From assembly GCA_002238605.1 (NCBI GenBank), contig MPMR01000011.1, positions 1-64,000 on the forward strand: a stretch of 64,000 nucleotides of DNA, in the 5' to 3' direction. The translations under genes were made by a program, and so were the position numbers. Position 1 is the first letter of the stretch. Each line of letters begins with the position of its first letter. Below the pieces are notes generated by a model. That model was not told the DNA's origin and made no database searches. It saw only the letters and a list, made by a program, of their open reading frames with translations. Source of the stretch: BD2-11 clade cluster bacterium bin43. Lineage in GTDB: Bacteria; Gemmatimonadota; Gemmatimonadetes; Longimicrobiales; Gaopeijiaceae. Positions 16,890 to 25,968 of the stretch are shown here, one piece after another.

Positions 16890-17689
16890 AGGACCCCCGT
16901 CCGGCCGCCGGTCGCCACCCGCTCCACGACCTCCTTCATCATCTCGAAGTAGCGCGGCACGTCGGCGCGAATCACGGGCCCGTGCGCGGAGGCGATCATC
17001 GCCGGGCGGTACGTCTCCAGCAGCAGATCGATCTCCGCCTGCGTGCGCGCCACATCCACGTAGCGCATCCAGAACATGACCCGCCCGTGGAACTCTGCGT
17101 AGCGGTCCACGTCCACGAGAGAGGAGAACTCGTCCGCGAACAGAAGCCCTTCCCCGTCCATCAGCGGCAGCCCCATCCAGTCGACCGGCAGGAGCATCCC
17201 CGAGGTCTCCTCGGTCATCCACATCGACATCGCCGCGTCCAGGAAGGCGGCGTCGTGGAAGTGCAGCCGCTGCCCGCCCAGGTCGAGCGAGTCACCGGGG
17301 CCTACCTTGTGCGCGTCTTCCAGGTGATAGAGCTCGTGCGTCCTTCCGAAGCGGGGCGCCACCAGCGTCGCCCCGGGATGGCGCTCCAGGATGCGGAAGG
17401 TGTTGCCCGCGTGGGGAACGTCAGGGTGCGAGAGCGCCAGATAGTCGAGCGCGCGACCCTCCAGCACCGTCTCCAGGTCCGCGAGGATCTGCTCTGCCGC
17501 GGCCGGCGACAAGGTGTCGAAGAGGAGCGTCCGCTCCCCTGCGAAAAGGAAGGCGTTCTGCGGGACGTGGATCTCGCGCCCGGGGCGATACCAGTGGGCT
17601 CCCCGGTCGACCAGGGACTTCGCGATCCCCGGCCGATCCGGCCCGAACTCCTGAATCCAGTGGATGCCGGGATGAATTTCTCTGGGCAT
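16886..17689 (-). CDS. Metallo-beta-lactamase-fold protein, flavodiiron-like metal site (copy 1)
   Basis: A 267-residue MBL-fold protein starting at ATG 17689 (MPREIHPGIHW). The metal loop LSHPDVPHAGN holds H88, D90 and H93; the residue that is Asp in flavodiiron enzymes is Pro, as in the neighbouring gene. A further SAHGPVI gives the conserved HG histidine, and a DEFSSLVD segment lies where a bridging acidic ligand is expected. No flavodoxin or rubredoxin domain follows. Its stop overlaps the start of the second MBL gene. The two proteins share layout but are clearly divergent in sequence, so they may form a heterodimer (inference). Confidence 0.78.
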   Translation of the reverse strand: MPREIHPGIHWIQEFGPDRPGIAKSLVDRGAHWYRPGREIHVPQNAFLFAGERTLLFDTLSPAAAEQILADLETVLEGRALDYLALSHPDVPHAGNTFRILERHPGATLVAPRFGRTHELYHLEDAHKVGPGDSLDLGGQRLHFHDAAFLDAAMSMWMTEETSGMLLPVDWMGLPLMDGEGLLFADEFSSLVDVDRYAEFHGRVMFWMRYVDVARTQAEIDLLLETYRPAMIASAHGPVIRADVPRYFEMMKEVVERVATGGRTGVL

Positions 17690-17938
17690 GGCGCGTGTCG
17701 AGGGAGATGACGCCTTCCGGCGAGAGGCACCCGAAGGTGTAATGCCGGGAGCGCCAGCGCCAGAGGTGCGCGCGGCCCAGTCTGGCCGGATGCCCGAGGG
17801 CAACCAGCACGCCCAGCCAACGCCCGGGCTCGCGGACGCACGAGCGCCGCAGTTGCCCCGACCTCACCTGAACCCATTAGATTCAACCAGGCCCCGGCCA
17901 CCCGCCCAGCCGGTTCCCCCAAAGAAGACAGGACGACC

Positions 17939-18487
17939 ATGAACGTTGCCGCCGCCATCCTGCTCGCCACTTCCGCGCTGCACGCCAGCGGCGCGACCCA
18001 GGAACCCATGTCCACGGGTCCCTCGCACGCCGGCTACAGCGACGCCGTGACCATGCGGCACTCGCACGACGGGCCCCACGGCGAGGACCTCCTCCGCATC
18101 GAGCAGATGATCCGCTGCACCTGCGGATGCAACCTGGACACCCACATCTGCCAGTACCAGATGCAGTGCAGCGAGTCTCCCGTCTTCACGCAGCGCATCC
18201 TGGCGGCGCTGGAGGCCGGCGAGACCGAGGAAGTCATTCTCGCCGGCTTCGTCGCCGACTTCGGCACGGACATCATCAGTTCGCCCCCGGTGGAAGGCTT
18301 CAATCGGGTGGGCTATTTCATGCCCGCAGTCGCGATCGTCTTTTCGGGCGTCCTCATCGGGCTGTTCGTGCGCAGGAACGTGGCCCGGGGACGGAGGCGC
18401 GCGCCGGTGGTGGCGTCGGACATCTCCGACAAGGACTGGGAGCAGCTGCGCAAGGAGATGAAGGCGCTGGAGAAGGAAGACTGGTAG
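17939..18487 (+). CDS. CcmH/NrfF-like cytochrome c biogenesis protein with CxCxC motif
   Basis: A 182-residue exported protein. After an N-terminal hydrophobic segment and a His-rich stretch (41-47) comes LRIEQMIRCTCGCNL, the position of the CcmH active-site motif R-C-x-x-C; here it is R-C-T-C-G-C (C60, C62, C64), followed by C71 and C77. ALEAGETEEVILAGFVADFG and ISSPPVEGFN match the CcmH/CycL helical region and its Pro-Pro turn. One membrane segment (about 121-140) and a charged tail follow. CcmH keeps apocytochrome cysteines reduced for haem attachment. No other ccm gene is in the window, and the extra cysteines suggest a different thiol or metal role. Confidence 0.72.
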   Translation: MNVAAAILLATSALHASGATQEPMSTGPSHAGYSDAVTMRHSHDGPHGEDLLRIEQMIRCTCGCNLDTHICQYQMQCSESPVFTQRILAALEAGETEEVILAGFVADFGTDIISSPPVEGFNRVGYFMPAVAIVFSGVLIGLFVRRNVARGRRRAPVVASDISDKDWEQLRKEMKALEKEDW

Positions 18488-18554
18488 GCGGGCGGAGCCC
18501 CTGAGGGCCGCAAGGCCCAGCCGTCCCACCAAAGCCCCCGGATCCCGGAACCCG

Positions 18555-18989
18555 ATGCCCGAACCCCAGAACTACGGCAATCACGCCAAGCGTCCCCCCC
18601 GGCTGTTTCTCGTGGCGTGGTTCGCCGCGACGGCCGCGGCCGCGAGCTTCCTCTTCCGACTTTTCGCCGACTTCAGCGTCGAGACCCTGGCGCTGTTCCT
18701 CACCGCGGGTGGGGCCTCGGTCGGAATCATGTTGGCGCGCCGGTTCGCCCTGGGCGTCCAGGACCGGGTCATCCGCCTCGAGGAGCGCCTGCGCCTGGAG
18801 AGACTCCTTCCGGACGAGCTGAAGGGCCACGTCGAGGAGCTGACGACGGATCAGCTGATCGGGCTGCGCTTTGCTTCGGACGCGGAGCTGCCCGATCTGG
18901 TGCGCCGGGTTCTGGATGGCGAGCTGACGGACCGGAAAGCGATCAAGCAGGCCGTAGAGGACTGGCGGGCCGACCACCAGCGCATCTGA
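18555..18989 (+). CDS. DUF6526 family protein
   Basis: A 144-residue protein. The N-terminal Q-N-Y-x-N-H motif (PQNYGNHAKRPP), two membrane segments (about 17-35 and 42-62), VQDRVIRLEERLRLERLL and LRFASDAELPDL, ending in a W-x-x-D-x-x-R segment, all match the DUF6526 family as I know it. Its function is unknown. It lies 67 nt after the CcmH-like gene and 13 nt before a methyltransferase gene, so the three probably form an operon. A GGGCC-GCAA-GGCCC hairpin sits in the upstream gap. Confidence 0.75.
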   Translation: MPEPQNYGNHAKRPPRLFLVAWFAATAAAASFLFRLFADFSVETLALFLTAGGASVGIMLARRFALGVQDRVIRLEERLRLERLLPDELKGHVEELTTDQLIGLRFASDAELPDLVRRVLDGELTDRKAIKQAVEDWRADHQRI

Positions 18990-19002
18990 TTCGCAGGCCG
19001 TC

Positions 19003-19692
19003 GTGAGCCACCCCCAGTGCTGCGGGCTCGAACGGCAGTTCGACGACGGCCACGCGGAGCGCAACCTGCGCCGATACCGCCGCAAGGGACCGGCCAAAGC
19101 GACCCGCTGGCTGCTGGGGGCCCTCTCCGAGGACGGCGTCGCGGGCCGCACCTTCATCGACATCGGCGGGGGCATCGGAGCCATCCAGCATGAGCTGATG
19201 GCGCGTGGCGCCGCCGGGGGAACCCACTCGGACGCGGCTCCGGCGTTCCTGCGCACGGCGCGCTCCGAAGCCGAGGCCCGCGGCTATGCCGACCGCATCC
19301 GCTACGTGGACGGCGATTTCGTGGAGCGGGCGGGCCAACTCCCCGCGGCGGACCTGGTGACCCTGGACCGGGTGGTGTGCTGCTATCCCGACATGCCGGC
19401 CCTGCTGAGCGCCGCGGCGCCCCTGGCGAAGCGGACGCTCGGGCTGGTGATGCCGCATGGCGGACCGCTGGCGCGCTTCGGCGTCGGGCTGGTCAACTTC
19501 ATCCAGCGCCTCAGGCGGCATCCGTTCCGGGTCTTCGCGCACGAACCTGCCGCGGTGGAGGCGGTGCTGGAGAGCCATGGGCTCGCGAAGCGATTCGAAC
19601 GCGCCGGCGTGGTATGGCGCGTGTTGGTCTTTACCAGGCCGAAGACCGGCCGGATCCGAGCTTCAGACGAAGGCTGTTCAGGACCACGCTGA
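19003..19692 (+). CDS. SAM-dependent methyltransferase
   Basis: A 229-residue class I methyltransferase starting at GTG 19003. The SAM-binding glycine loop [12 protein letters not shown] lies at about 51-62, an acidic ribose-binding position follows in [10 protein letters not shown], and motif IV is [15 protein letters not shown], with further pieces [12 protein letters not shown]. The layout resembles the BchM-like/UbiE-like class, but the substrate cannot be told. A CCG segment near the N-terminus (C6, C7) is unusual. The last 62 nt overlap the 3' end of the copper ATPase on the other strand. Confidence 0.82.
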   Translation: MSHPQCCGLERQFDDGHAERNLRRYRRKGPAKATRWLLGALSEDGVAGRTFIDIGGGIGAIQHELMARGAAGGTHSDAAPAFLRTARSEAEARGYADRIRYVDGDFVERAGQLPAADLVTLDRVVCCYPDMPALLSAAAPLAKRTLGLVMPHGGPLARFGVGLVNFIQRLRRHPFRVFAHEPAAVEAVLESHGLAKRFERAGVVWRVLVFTRPKTGRIRASDEGCSGPR

Positions 19693-21928
19693 CGCTCGAG
19701 AACGCCATTGCCAGGGCGGCCAGAACCGGGTGCAGCTGGCTGCTGGCGGCGGCCACCGGAATAAGCGCCACATTGTAGCCGAAGGCCCAGAAGAGATTCT
19801 GGCGAATCGTACGCATGGTGGCGCGCGATAGCTGGATGGCTTCGTTCACTCCGACCAGATCATCCCGCATCAGGGTGATGTCGGCGCTCTCGATGGCCAC
19901 GTCGGTGCCGGTCCCTATGGCGATGCCGACATCCGCCCGCGCCAACGCGGGTGCGTCGTTGGTGCCGTCGCCCACCATGGCGACCGTTGCGCCCGTTTCC
20001 TCCTGAAGCGCGCTCACCACCTCGGCCTTCTCGCGCGGCGGCACGCCGGCCCGCACCTCCTGGATACCGGCCTCGTCGGCGATGGCGGCGGCGGTCGGGG
20101 CGTTGTCGCCGGTGACCATGACCACGCGCATTCGCGTTCGCAGGTTCTCGATCGCGTCACGGGCACCCGGCTTGAGTTCGTCCGCGATGGCGATCAGGCC
20201 CATCGCGCGCCCGTCGACCGCCACCCAGGCCACCGTATGCGCCCGCGCCTCCAGGCGCTCCGCCTCCGCTGCGAAACCGTATCCGTGACTGCCGTGGACG
20301 CCCGCGAACTGCTTCTTCCCCACCACCACCCGATGGTAGTCCACCGTGGCGACCACGCCGTATCCGGGAACGGCCTCGAAGTCGCGCGGAGGCTCCAGTG
20401 CGATCCCGCGCGCCTCCGCCTCCCGCACCACCGCGCGCGCGAGCGGATGCTCGCTGCCCCATTCGGCGGAGCCCGCCATCCGAAGGATCTTGCGCGGGTC
20501 GCTTCCCACCACCGCGCGCACCGCCGGCTTGCCCCGGGTGATCGTGCCGGTCTTGTCGAGCACCACCACCCGCAGCTGCCGGGCGAGTTCGAGCGCCCCG
20601 CTGTTCCTGAACAGGATGCCCTTCCCCGCCCCCAACCCCATCCCGACCATGACCGCCGTGGGGGTCGCCAGCCCCAGCGCGCACGGGCACGCGATCACCA
20701 GCACGGCCACCATCCGGATCAGCGCGGCCGGAAAGCCGGCGCCCGCGGCCATCCACCACACCAGGAAGGTCCCGACCGCGATCGCGATCACGATCGGCAC
20801 GAAGATCCCCGCCACCCGGTCGGCCAGCCGCTGCACGGGCGCCTTGCTGCCCTGGGCCTCGCGAACCAGGCGCACGATCCCCGCCAGGGCGGTGTCGGCT
20901 CCCACCCGGGTCGCGCGCACCTGCAGCAGACCCTGGTGGTTGAGGGTGCCGCCGATCACCTCCACCCCCGGCTCCTTGTCCACCGGGAGGCTCTCGCCGG
21001 TGAAGGTGCTCTCATCCACCGAGGACCGCCCGTCGAGCACGACGCCGTCCACCGGAATCCGCTCGCCGGGCCGCACCAGCACGACCTGGTCCACCTGTAC
21101 CCGGTCGACCGGCACTTCCCGTTCCTCCCCGTCCGCGAGAAGGGTCGCCGTGCGCGGGCGCAACGCCATCATCCGGCGAATGGCGTCGCCGGTCTCGCCC
21201 CTGGCTCGAACCTCCAGCCACTTGCCCAGCTTGATGAGCGTGATGATGGCCGCGGCCGTTTCGAAGTAGACGTGCTCGCCCAGCGTCGTCACCCCGAGGG
21301 TGAGCGCGACCGTCACGGCCACGCTGTAGAAGAAGGCCGCCGAAGACCCCAGCGCCACCAGCACGTCCATGTTGGCGCCGCGATTGCGCAGCGCCTTGAG
21401 GGACCCCGTGTAGTAGCTCCGCCCAACGTAGAACTGGACCGGAGTCGCGAGGACGAGGAAGGCCCAGTTCACCCATGGCGCGTGCGCCCACGCGCCCACC
21501 AGCCCGAAGTCGCGGGCCATGCTGGCCAGGAAGAGGGGAAGGGTGAACGCGAGCCCGGTGCGGAACTCGCGGGCGTGGCGGTCGATCTCGCGTGCGCGGG
21601 CCGTCGCCTCGGCGTCCTCCGCCGCTGCCCCGGAACCCCCGTCCTCCGCCGCCACCGCTTCGGTGACCACCCCGTAGCCGGCCTCCTCGATGACGCGCGT
21701 CACCTCGGCGGGGGTCACGGCGTCGGGCAGGTACTGGATGGTCGCGCGCCCGGAGGCGAAGTTCACGTCCGCGCTCACCACCCCGGCGACGCCCGCGCGC
21801 AGGACGTTCTCGATCGTGGCCGCGCAACCCATGCACGACATCCCCGTGACGGGAAGCTCCAGCCGGGTGGGCGCGGCGCCGTCGCCCGCGGGGCCGGAGG
21901 GTGGTGCGGTTCGGCTTGCAACCGACAA
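19631..21928 (-). CDS. copA: Copper-type heavy-metal P1B ATPase
   Basis: A 765-residue P1B-type ATPase that pumps Cu+ (or Ag+) across the inner membrane. One N-terminal HMA domain carries GMSCMGC (C32, C35). The channel motif CPC is at 414-416, the phosphorylated aspartate is D458 in DKTGT, the HP locus is SEHP (about 492-495), and [10 protein letters not shown] closes the P domain. Actuator motif TGES follows at about 310-313. The start is TTG 21928 with GAGGTGA a few nt upstream. It overlaps the neighbouring methyltransferase tail-to-tail. No copper regulator or chaperone gene adjoins. Confidence 0.95.
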   Translation of the reverse strand: MSVASRTAPPSGPAGDGAAPTRLELPVTGMSCMGCAATIENVLRAGVAGVVSADVNFASGRATIQYLPDAVTPAEVTRVIEEAGYGVVTEAVAAEDGGSGAAAEDAEATARAREIDRHAREFRTGLAFTLPLFLASMARDFGLVGAWAHAPWVNWAFLVLATPVQFYVGRSYYTGSLKALRNRGANMDVLVALGSSAAFFYSVAVTVALTLGVTTLGEHVYFETAAAIITLIKLGKWLEVRARGETGDAIRRMMALRPRTATLLADGEEREVPVDRVQVDQVVLVRPGERIPVDGVVLDGRSSVDESTFTGESLPVDKEPGVEVIGGTLNHQGLLQVRATRVGADTALAGIVRLVREAQGSKAPVQRLADRVAGIFVPIVIAIAVGTFLVWWMAAGAGFPAALIRMVAVLVIACPCALGLATPTAVMVGMGLGAGKGILFRNSGALELARQLRVVVLDKTGTITRGKPAVRAVVGSDPRKILRMAGSAEWGSEHPLARAVVREAEARGIALEPPRDFEAVPGYGVVATVDYHRVVVGKKQFAGVHGSHGYGFAAEAERLEARAHTVAWVAVDGRAMGLIAIADELKPGARDAIENLRTRMRVVMVTGDNAPTAAAIADEAGIQEVRAGVPPREKAEVVSALQEETGATVAMVGDGTNDAPALARADVGIAIGTGTDVAIESADITLMRDDLVGVNEAIQLSRATMRTIRQNLFWAFGYNVALIPVAAASSQLHPVLAALAMAFSSVSVVLNSLRLKLGSGRSSAW

Positions 21929-22091
21929 GGGTCACCTCGTTTTCGCGGTCTGTTCGCGACTGCCGCAGTCGCTTGCACGACGCGATGCGCTGGCGTAGCG
22001 CGCGAAGACCGAAAATGTTCACGTAAACTTTCACCGGGATCCGGAACAAGCCAATCCCGACCTTCACGCATTCTACCCCGATTACACCGAT

Positions 22092-22940
22092 ATGTCCTTC
22101 ACCACGCTTGTAACCTCGGACGAACTGTCCCGGCACCTCGACGACCCCGACTGGGTGATCCTCGACTGCCGCTTTTCCCTGGTCGACGCGGAACACGGCC
22201 GGCGCGCGTATGAGGAGGGGCACGTCCCGGGCGCCGCCTATGCGCACCTGGAAGAAGACCTCTCCGGTCCCATCCTCCCGGGCGTGACCGGTCGCCACCC
22301 CCTTCCCGAGATCGCCGATTTCGCGCGCACGCTCGGCTCCTGGGGCGTGGACGAGCGGGCCCAGGTCGTGGTCTACGACGACATGGGAGGCGCCATGGCG
22401 GGACGGCTCTGGTGGATGCTCGGGTGGGTCGGCCACGACGCCGTCGCCCTGCTCGACGGCGGCTGGCAGCGCTGGGGCGGCGAGGGGTGGCCGCTCTCGG
22501 CGGAGGCGGCGGCGCGGCCGCCCAGGGTCTTCACGCCCGCCCCGCGACCCGAGCGCCTCGTCCCCGCGGCCGACGTGCACGGCCGCCTGGGCGACGCCTC
22601 CATCCCCCTCATCGACGCGCGCGCCGGCGAACGCTACCGCGGCGAGGTCGAACCGCTCGACCCGGTGGCGGGCCACATCCCGGGAGCGGTGTGCGCGGCC
22701 TTCGAAGAAAACCTCTCGCCCGACGGGACCTTCAAGTCCCCCGAGCAGCTCCGGCAGCGCTTCCGGGCCATCCTCGGCGACACGCCCCCGGAGGACTCGG
22801 TGTCCTACTGCGGCTCCGGCGTCACCGCGTGCCACAACCTGCTCGCCATGGAGCACGCGGGGCTGACCGGCGGACGGCTCTACGCGGGCTCCTGGAGCGA
22901 CTGGGTCACCGACCCCGACCGTCCGGTCGAACGCGGCTGA
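22092..22940 (+). CDS. sseA: 3-mercaptopyruvate sulfurtransferase
   Basis: A 282-residue two-domain rhodanese. The N-terminal inactive domain spans about 1-140 and the catalytic domain about 155-282. The active loop CGSGVTA (C240) is the version typical of mercaptopyruvate sulfurtransferases; thiosulfate sulfurtransferases usually have CRKGVT. The CRFSLVDAEHGR segment and the GHVPGA and GHIPGA motifs mark both domains. It transfers the sulfane sulfur of 3-mercaptopyruvate to thiols or cyanide. It starts at ATG 22092; no clear Shine-Dalgarno is visible. It diverges from copA across 163 bp. Confidence 0.9.
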   Translation: MSFTTLVTSDELSRHLDDPDWVILDCRFSLVDAEHGRRAYEEGHVPGAAYAHLEEDLSGPILPGVTGRHPLPEIADFARTLGSWGVDERAQVVVYDDMGGAMAGRLWWMLGWVGHDAVALLDGGWQRWGGEGWPLSAEAAARPPRVFTPAPRPERLVPAADVHGRLGDASIPLIDARAGERYRGEVEPLDPVAGHIPGAVCAAFEENLSPDGTFKSPEQLRQRFRAILGDTPPEDSVSYCGSGVTACHNLLAMEHAGLTGGRLYAGSWSDWVTDPDRPVERG

Positions 22941-23005
22941 GGGGTCCGCGCCCGTTTCGAGGCGGCGCGGCCTCGACCGGAGGCACCCCACCGGCAGCAA
23001 GAGCG

Positions 23006-23065
23006 CTCACCGGGACCGAGCACCGTCACCCCGGATCGAGCACTCTCATCCGGGCCCGAGCACCC
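23006..23065. repeat. Three imperfect 20-bp direct repeats
   Basis: Copies at 23006-23025, 23026-23045 and 23046-23065, each with a CCGGGxCCGAGCAC-like core. The last copy runs into the 3' end of the phospholipase D-family gene. They separate that gene from the sulfurtransferase end. Confidence 0.65.
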
Positions 23066-24188
23066 TCGCCACCCGTCTGGCGACCCGGATCGGCATCGCG
23101 CGCAGCGCTCTCCCCAGCCTTCCCGCTCCGGAATCGCCATCGTCCTCGAACCGGCGCGAGGCTCGCAGATCCGGTTCCAGCACCCCGCGGCGGAACGCCT
23201 CGATGACCTCCCTCGACCGGAACACGGCCACGATTTCGGCCAGAAACCCGTTGTAGCTCATCAGGTCAAAGTTGGACGATCCAGTCACGAGCGTTCCGTC
23301 GTCGATCAGCATGCACTTCATGTGGATCATGCCACCCTCGAACAGCCAGACCTCGAAGCCGGCCCGCGCCGCCATCGCCAGCAGATACTTCTGCAGATAG
23401 GCCTTGTTGTTCGAGCGCGGCGTCACGATCCGAACCCGGATGCCACGCGCGGCGGCGGCCGCCAGGTGGTCCGTGAAGGGCGGGCTCACGTACGGGCTGA
23501 TGACGTCGATCGAACGCTCGGCGGCATCGATGAGCCCGAGAAGGTCGCGGTATTCCGCTCGGTTGCCCGCGCCCGGCAGCAGGTGCAGGTCCAGTTCCCG
23601 CTCAGGGAAGGAAGCGCGCCCGCGCTCCGAACGTCCCTCCCACGAGGACTCGAAGTCCCGCCTGAGAAAGCACGCGACGTCCGCATCCTCGACCCGCACC
23701 ATGAGATCGTGCCACGCGAAATTGTGCTCCGAGAAGTTGATGCCTCCGATGTAGGACACGCGGTCGTCGAAGAGGATGAGCTTCTTGTGGTCGCGGTTGA
23801 GGAAGTGCTGGCCGAGGATGCCGAACGGGCGGCCGAAGCGCACCCCCACGCCTCCCGCGCGCAGCAGGCGCACCAGCCGGCCCGTGTTGCGCACCTCCGC
23901 CCGAAACGCGGGATCGAAGAGCGTTCCGGGCAGGGCGATCCAGCGGTCGTTCTGGTTGGCGCGCGTATACGAGTCGACGAGCAGGCGGCGGTCGGGAGCA
24001 GGGGCGTCGAGCAGGGCGTCCGAAAGCGCCGTCCCCACCCAATCCCCCTCGAACGAGTAGGTCTGGATGAAGGCGTATTCGCGCGCCGCGGCCAGGTCGG
24101 CCTGCACCGATGCCCAGACCGCCTCGGAATCGACCAGAACCTCGGCTCGTGCGTCGCCTCGCGGGAGGCGCACACCGTCGTTGGGCAT
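23046..24188 (-). CDS. Phospholipase D-family / cardiolipin synthase-like protein
   Basis: A 380-residue protein with two HxKxxxxD motifs: H134-K136-D141 and H289-K291-D296, followed by the usual GGINFSEHN and TGSSNFD segments. These form one active site that transfers phosphatidyl or similar groups through a phosphohistidine. The length fits cardiolipin synthase B-type or related PLD proteins without a large membrane anchor. ATG 24188 is 3 nt after the Nramp-like stop, so the two are cotranscribed. It could act on phospholipid or be a nuclease-like member; lipid synthesis is more likely from the motif context. Confidence 0.87.
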   Translation of the reverse strand: MPNDGVRLPRGDARAEVLVDSEAVWASVQADLAAAREYAFIQTYSFEGDWVGTALSDALLDAPAPDRRLLVDSYTRANQNDRWIALPGTLFDPAFRAEVRNTGRLVRLLRAGGVGVRFGRPFGILGQHFLNRDHKKLILFDDRVSYIGGINFSEHNFAWHDLMVRVEDADVACFLRRDFESSWEGRSERGRASFPERELDLHLLPGAGNRAEYRDLLGLIDAAERSIDVISPYVSPPFTDHLAAAAARGIRVRIVTPRSNNKAYLQKYLLAMAARAGFEVWLFEGGMIHMKCMLIDDGTLVTGSSNFDLMSYNGFLAEIVAVFRSREVIEAFRRGVLEPDLRASRRFEDDGDSGAGRLGRALRAMPIRVARRVARVLGPG

Positions 24189-24191
24189 CTT

Positions 24192-25664
24192 CTAGAAGAG
24201 CCCCTGCAGCCAGAGCACCACGAACGCGCCGTAGAACACCGACGTCGCGACCAGCGCGACCCTGCGCCACATCGGTGGCCGAATCTCCTCCGGCAGGAAA
24301 CGGGTGTTGATGTACAGGAGGTGGAGCGAGGAAATCACGAAGACGATGCCCGCCATATTGGCCCCCAGCTGCAGCAGCACGATCGGCTGCGCCAGCCCCA
24401 GGCCGACGATCCCCCAACCGGCGATCCCCACGAGCACCGTGTAGTAGACGAAGCGCACATCGCCCCCGCGCCAGCGCCGCACGCGCCGGGAGCCAGTCCA
24501 CAGGATGTCGGTGATGGCGCGCGTCATTCCGTCGACGATGTCCAGTTGCGTCTTGAACAGGATCCAGACCCCCATCAGAGCGATGATGCCCCCGAAGAGG
24601 GCGCCCGCCCGCGTGGCCATGGCGTCGGCCAGCGCCGCCGCAACCGACAGGCCGCGGATGTCGGTGCCGCCCTCGATGAAGGTCACGTAGAGGACGGCCG
24701 GCAGGATCATGCCCAGCAGCGCGCCACCGAAGTAGACCCCCCACTGGTCCGCGCGCACGATGCGCCACCACCCCCGCCACCGCCCCATGACGTCCGGGGT
24801 GGGATCGAAGATGTAGCCGGTCGGGGCAAGGCGCACCTGCTTCCCCCCCACCGCGGCCGGAATGTAGCCCACAACGCTCCCCATCCCGTACCCCTTGTCG
24901 CGCGCCCAGTTGGAGAGGGTCAGGTTGGTCATGCCACCCGCGCCCGAGTAGGCCGCGAAGGCCCCGATCAGGAAGAAATCGGCGCCCGCCGGAATGAAGC
25001 GGAACGCCCCCTGCGCCGGGTCGTAGCCGACCAGCCCCGCCGCCCCCGCGACCCATGTCTCCGGGGCCACGAACATGAGCGCCAGCACCAGGAAGGTCCC
25101 GAGGATCGCCACCACCAGGATCCAGTTCAGGATCTCAAGCGTCCGTTCGATGCGCCGCCCGAAGAGCAGGATGGCGACGCACAGGACGAACGTCCCCACC
25201 CCGAAGGCATGCACCAGACCGGCGTTCTCCGGCCCCGCCAGGTCGCGGAACACCAGGAAGAACACCGCGCCCGCCGCCGTGCCCGCCCAGGCCGGCCATC
25301 CCAGCTGCAGGAAGTACAGCAGGGCATAGACCACCGCCCAGAACGGCGCCGCCGGCCGCGTGCGCATGAAGCCGGTGAAGACGGGCTCTCCGGTGGCGAT
25401 GGTCCAGCGCATGAGCTCGGTGTTGAACACGGTCTGCAGGAAGGTGGCGACCAGCGTCACCCACAGCAGCACCAGGCCGTAGCGCACGAAGGCGGAGGGG
25501 CCCAGCAGGAATTCGCCGCCCCCGATGGAGGCGCCCAGCACGATCACTCCGGGGCCCACCACCCCCATCCACGCCAGTCCCCGGGGCCGGGGCGGGACCG
25601 GCAGCTCGGCGCTCCGGAAGGGAGCCAGGCCGGTCCGCGATTCGGGGGTCTGTCGTTCAGGCAC
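24192..25664 (-). CDS. Nramp-related transporter lacking the canonical metal-binding motif
   Basis: A 490-residue membrane protein with 11 or more predicted helices that resembles the Nramp (SLC11) family in the first helix GPGVIVLGASIGGGEFLLGP. In metal-transporting Nramps this position is DPGN and helix 6 carries an MPH motif; here it reads GASIGGGE, and helix 6 has AYSGAGGMTNLTL, so the transition-metal ligands are missing. It may transport another substrate. It starts at GTG 25664. The downstream PLD-family gene starts 3 nt after its end. Membership is by pattern, with the substrate unknown. Confidence 0.75.
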   Translation of the reverse strand: MPERQTPESRTGLAPFRSAELPVPPRPRGLAWMGVVGPGVIVLGASIGGGEFLLGPSAFVRYGLVLLWVTLVATFLQTVFNTELMRWTIATGEPVFTGFMRTRPAAPFWAVVYALLYFLQLGWPAWAGTAAGAVFFLVFRDLAGPENAGLVHAFGVGTFVLCVAILLFGRRIERTLEILNWILVVAILGTFLVLALMFVAPETWVAGAAGLVGYDPAQGAFRFIPAGADFFLIGAFAAYSGAGGMTNLTLSNWARDKGYGMGSVVGYIPAAVGGKQVRLAPTGYIFDPTPDVMGRWRGWWRIVRADQWGVYFGGALLGMILPAVLYVTFIEGGTDIRGLSVAAALADAMATRAGALFGGIIALMGVWILFKTQLDIVDGMTRAITDILWTGSRRVRRWRGGDVRFVYYTVLVGIAGWGIVGLGLAQPIVLLQLGANMAGIVFVISSLHLLYINTRFLPEEIRPPMWRRVALVATSVFYGAFVVLWLQGLF

Positions 25665-25968
25665 GGGTCACCGCCCTCTGTTTCGGTTTGACCGCGAATC
25701 GGCAACAGGACGCACGGCGTCCCAAATCTTGCACTCGGGGCCGTTCTGGTACATCATTGGGGGCAACCGGGGTCGGATGCGACCCCCAGAGCCAACGGGC
25801 CTTCCGGCCCAGCTTCGAACGGGGTCGAACCCAGCCAAGCCGTTTTCTTGACGAACACTCGGCCCCTTCTCCGCTTCCGTCTCGCCTCCGGCTGCCCCGG
25901 CGGCTTTCCGCGCTGACGCCAACTCGGCGGAGTCGCCCGCGCCCCTTCAGGTCCACGGCCAAGGACTG
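25665..25968. other. 304-bp divergent intergenic region with hairpins
   Basis: Lies between the Nramp-like gene (minus) and the 2-oxoacid oxidoreductase operon (plus). It holds inverted repeats GGGGTCG (25769-25775)/CGACCCC (25780-25786) with a 4-nt loop, and GGGCC/GGCCC at 25798-25810. TTGACG occurs at about 25847 as a possible -35 for the plus operon, with no convincing -10. No gene or RNA family is recognised. Confidence 0.5.

Noticed and set aside
20237-22213. A 658-codon plus-strand open frame opposite copA
   Set aside because: Antisense to a complete P-type ATPase; composition is His/Arg/Pro-rich with no domain.
25811-25835. A TTCGAAC...GTCGAACCC segment resembling a tRNA T-arm
   Set aside because: Flanking bases do not pair as a T stem, and no acceptor, D or anticodon arms are found around it.
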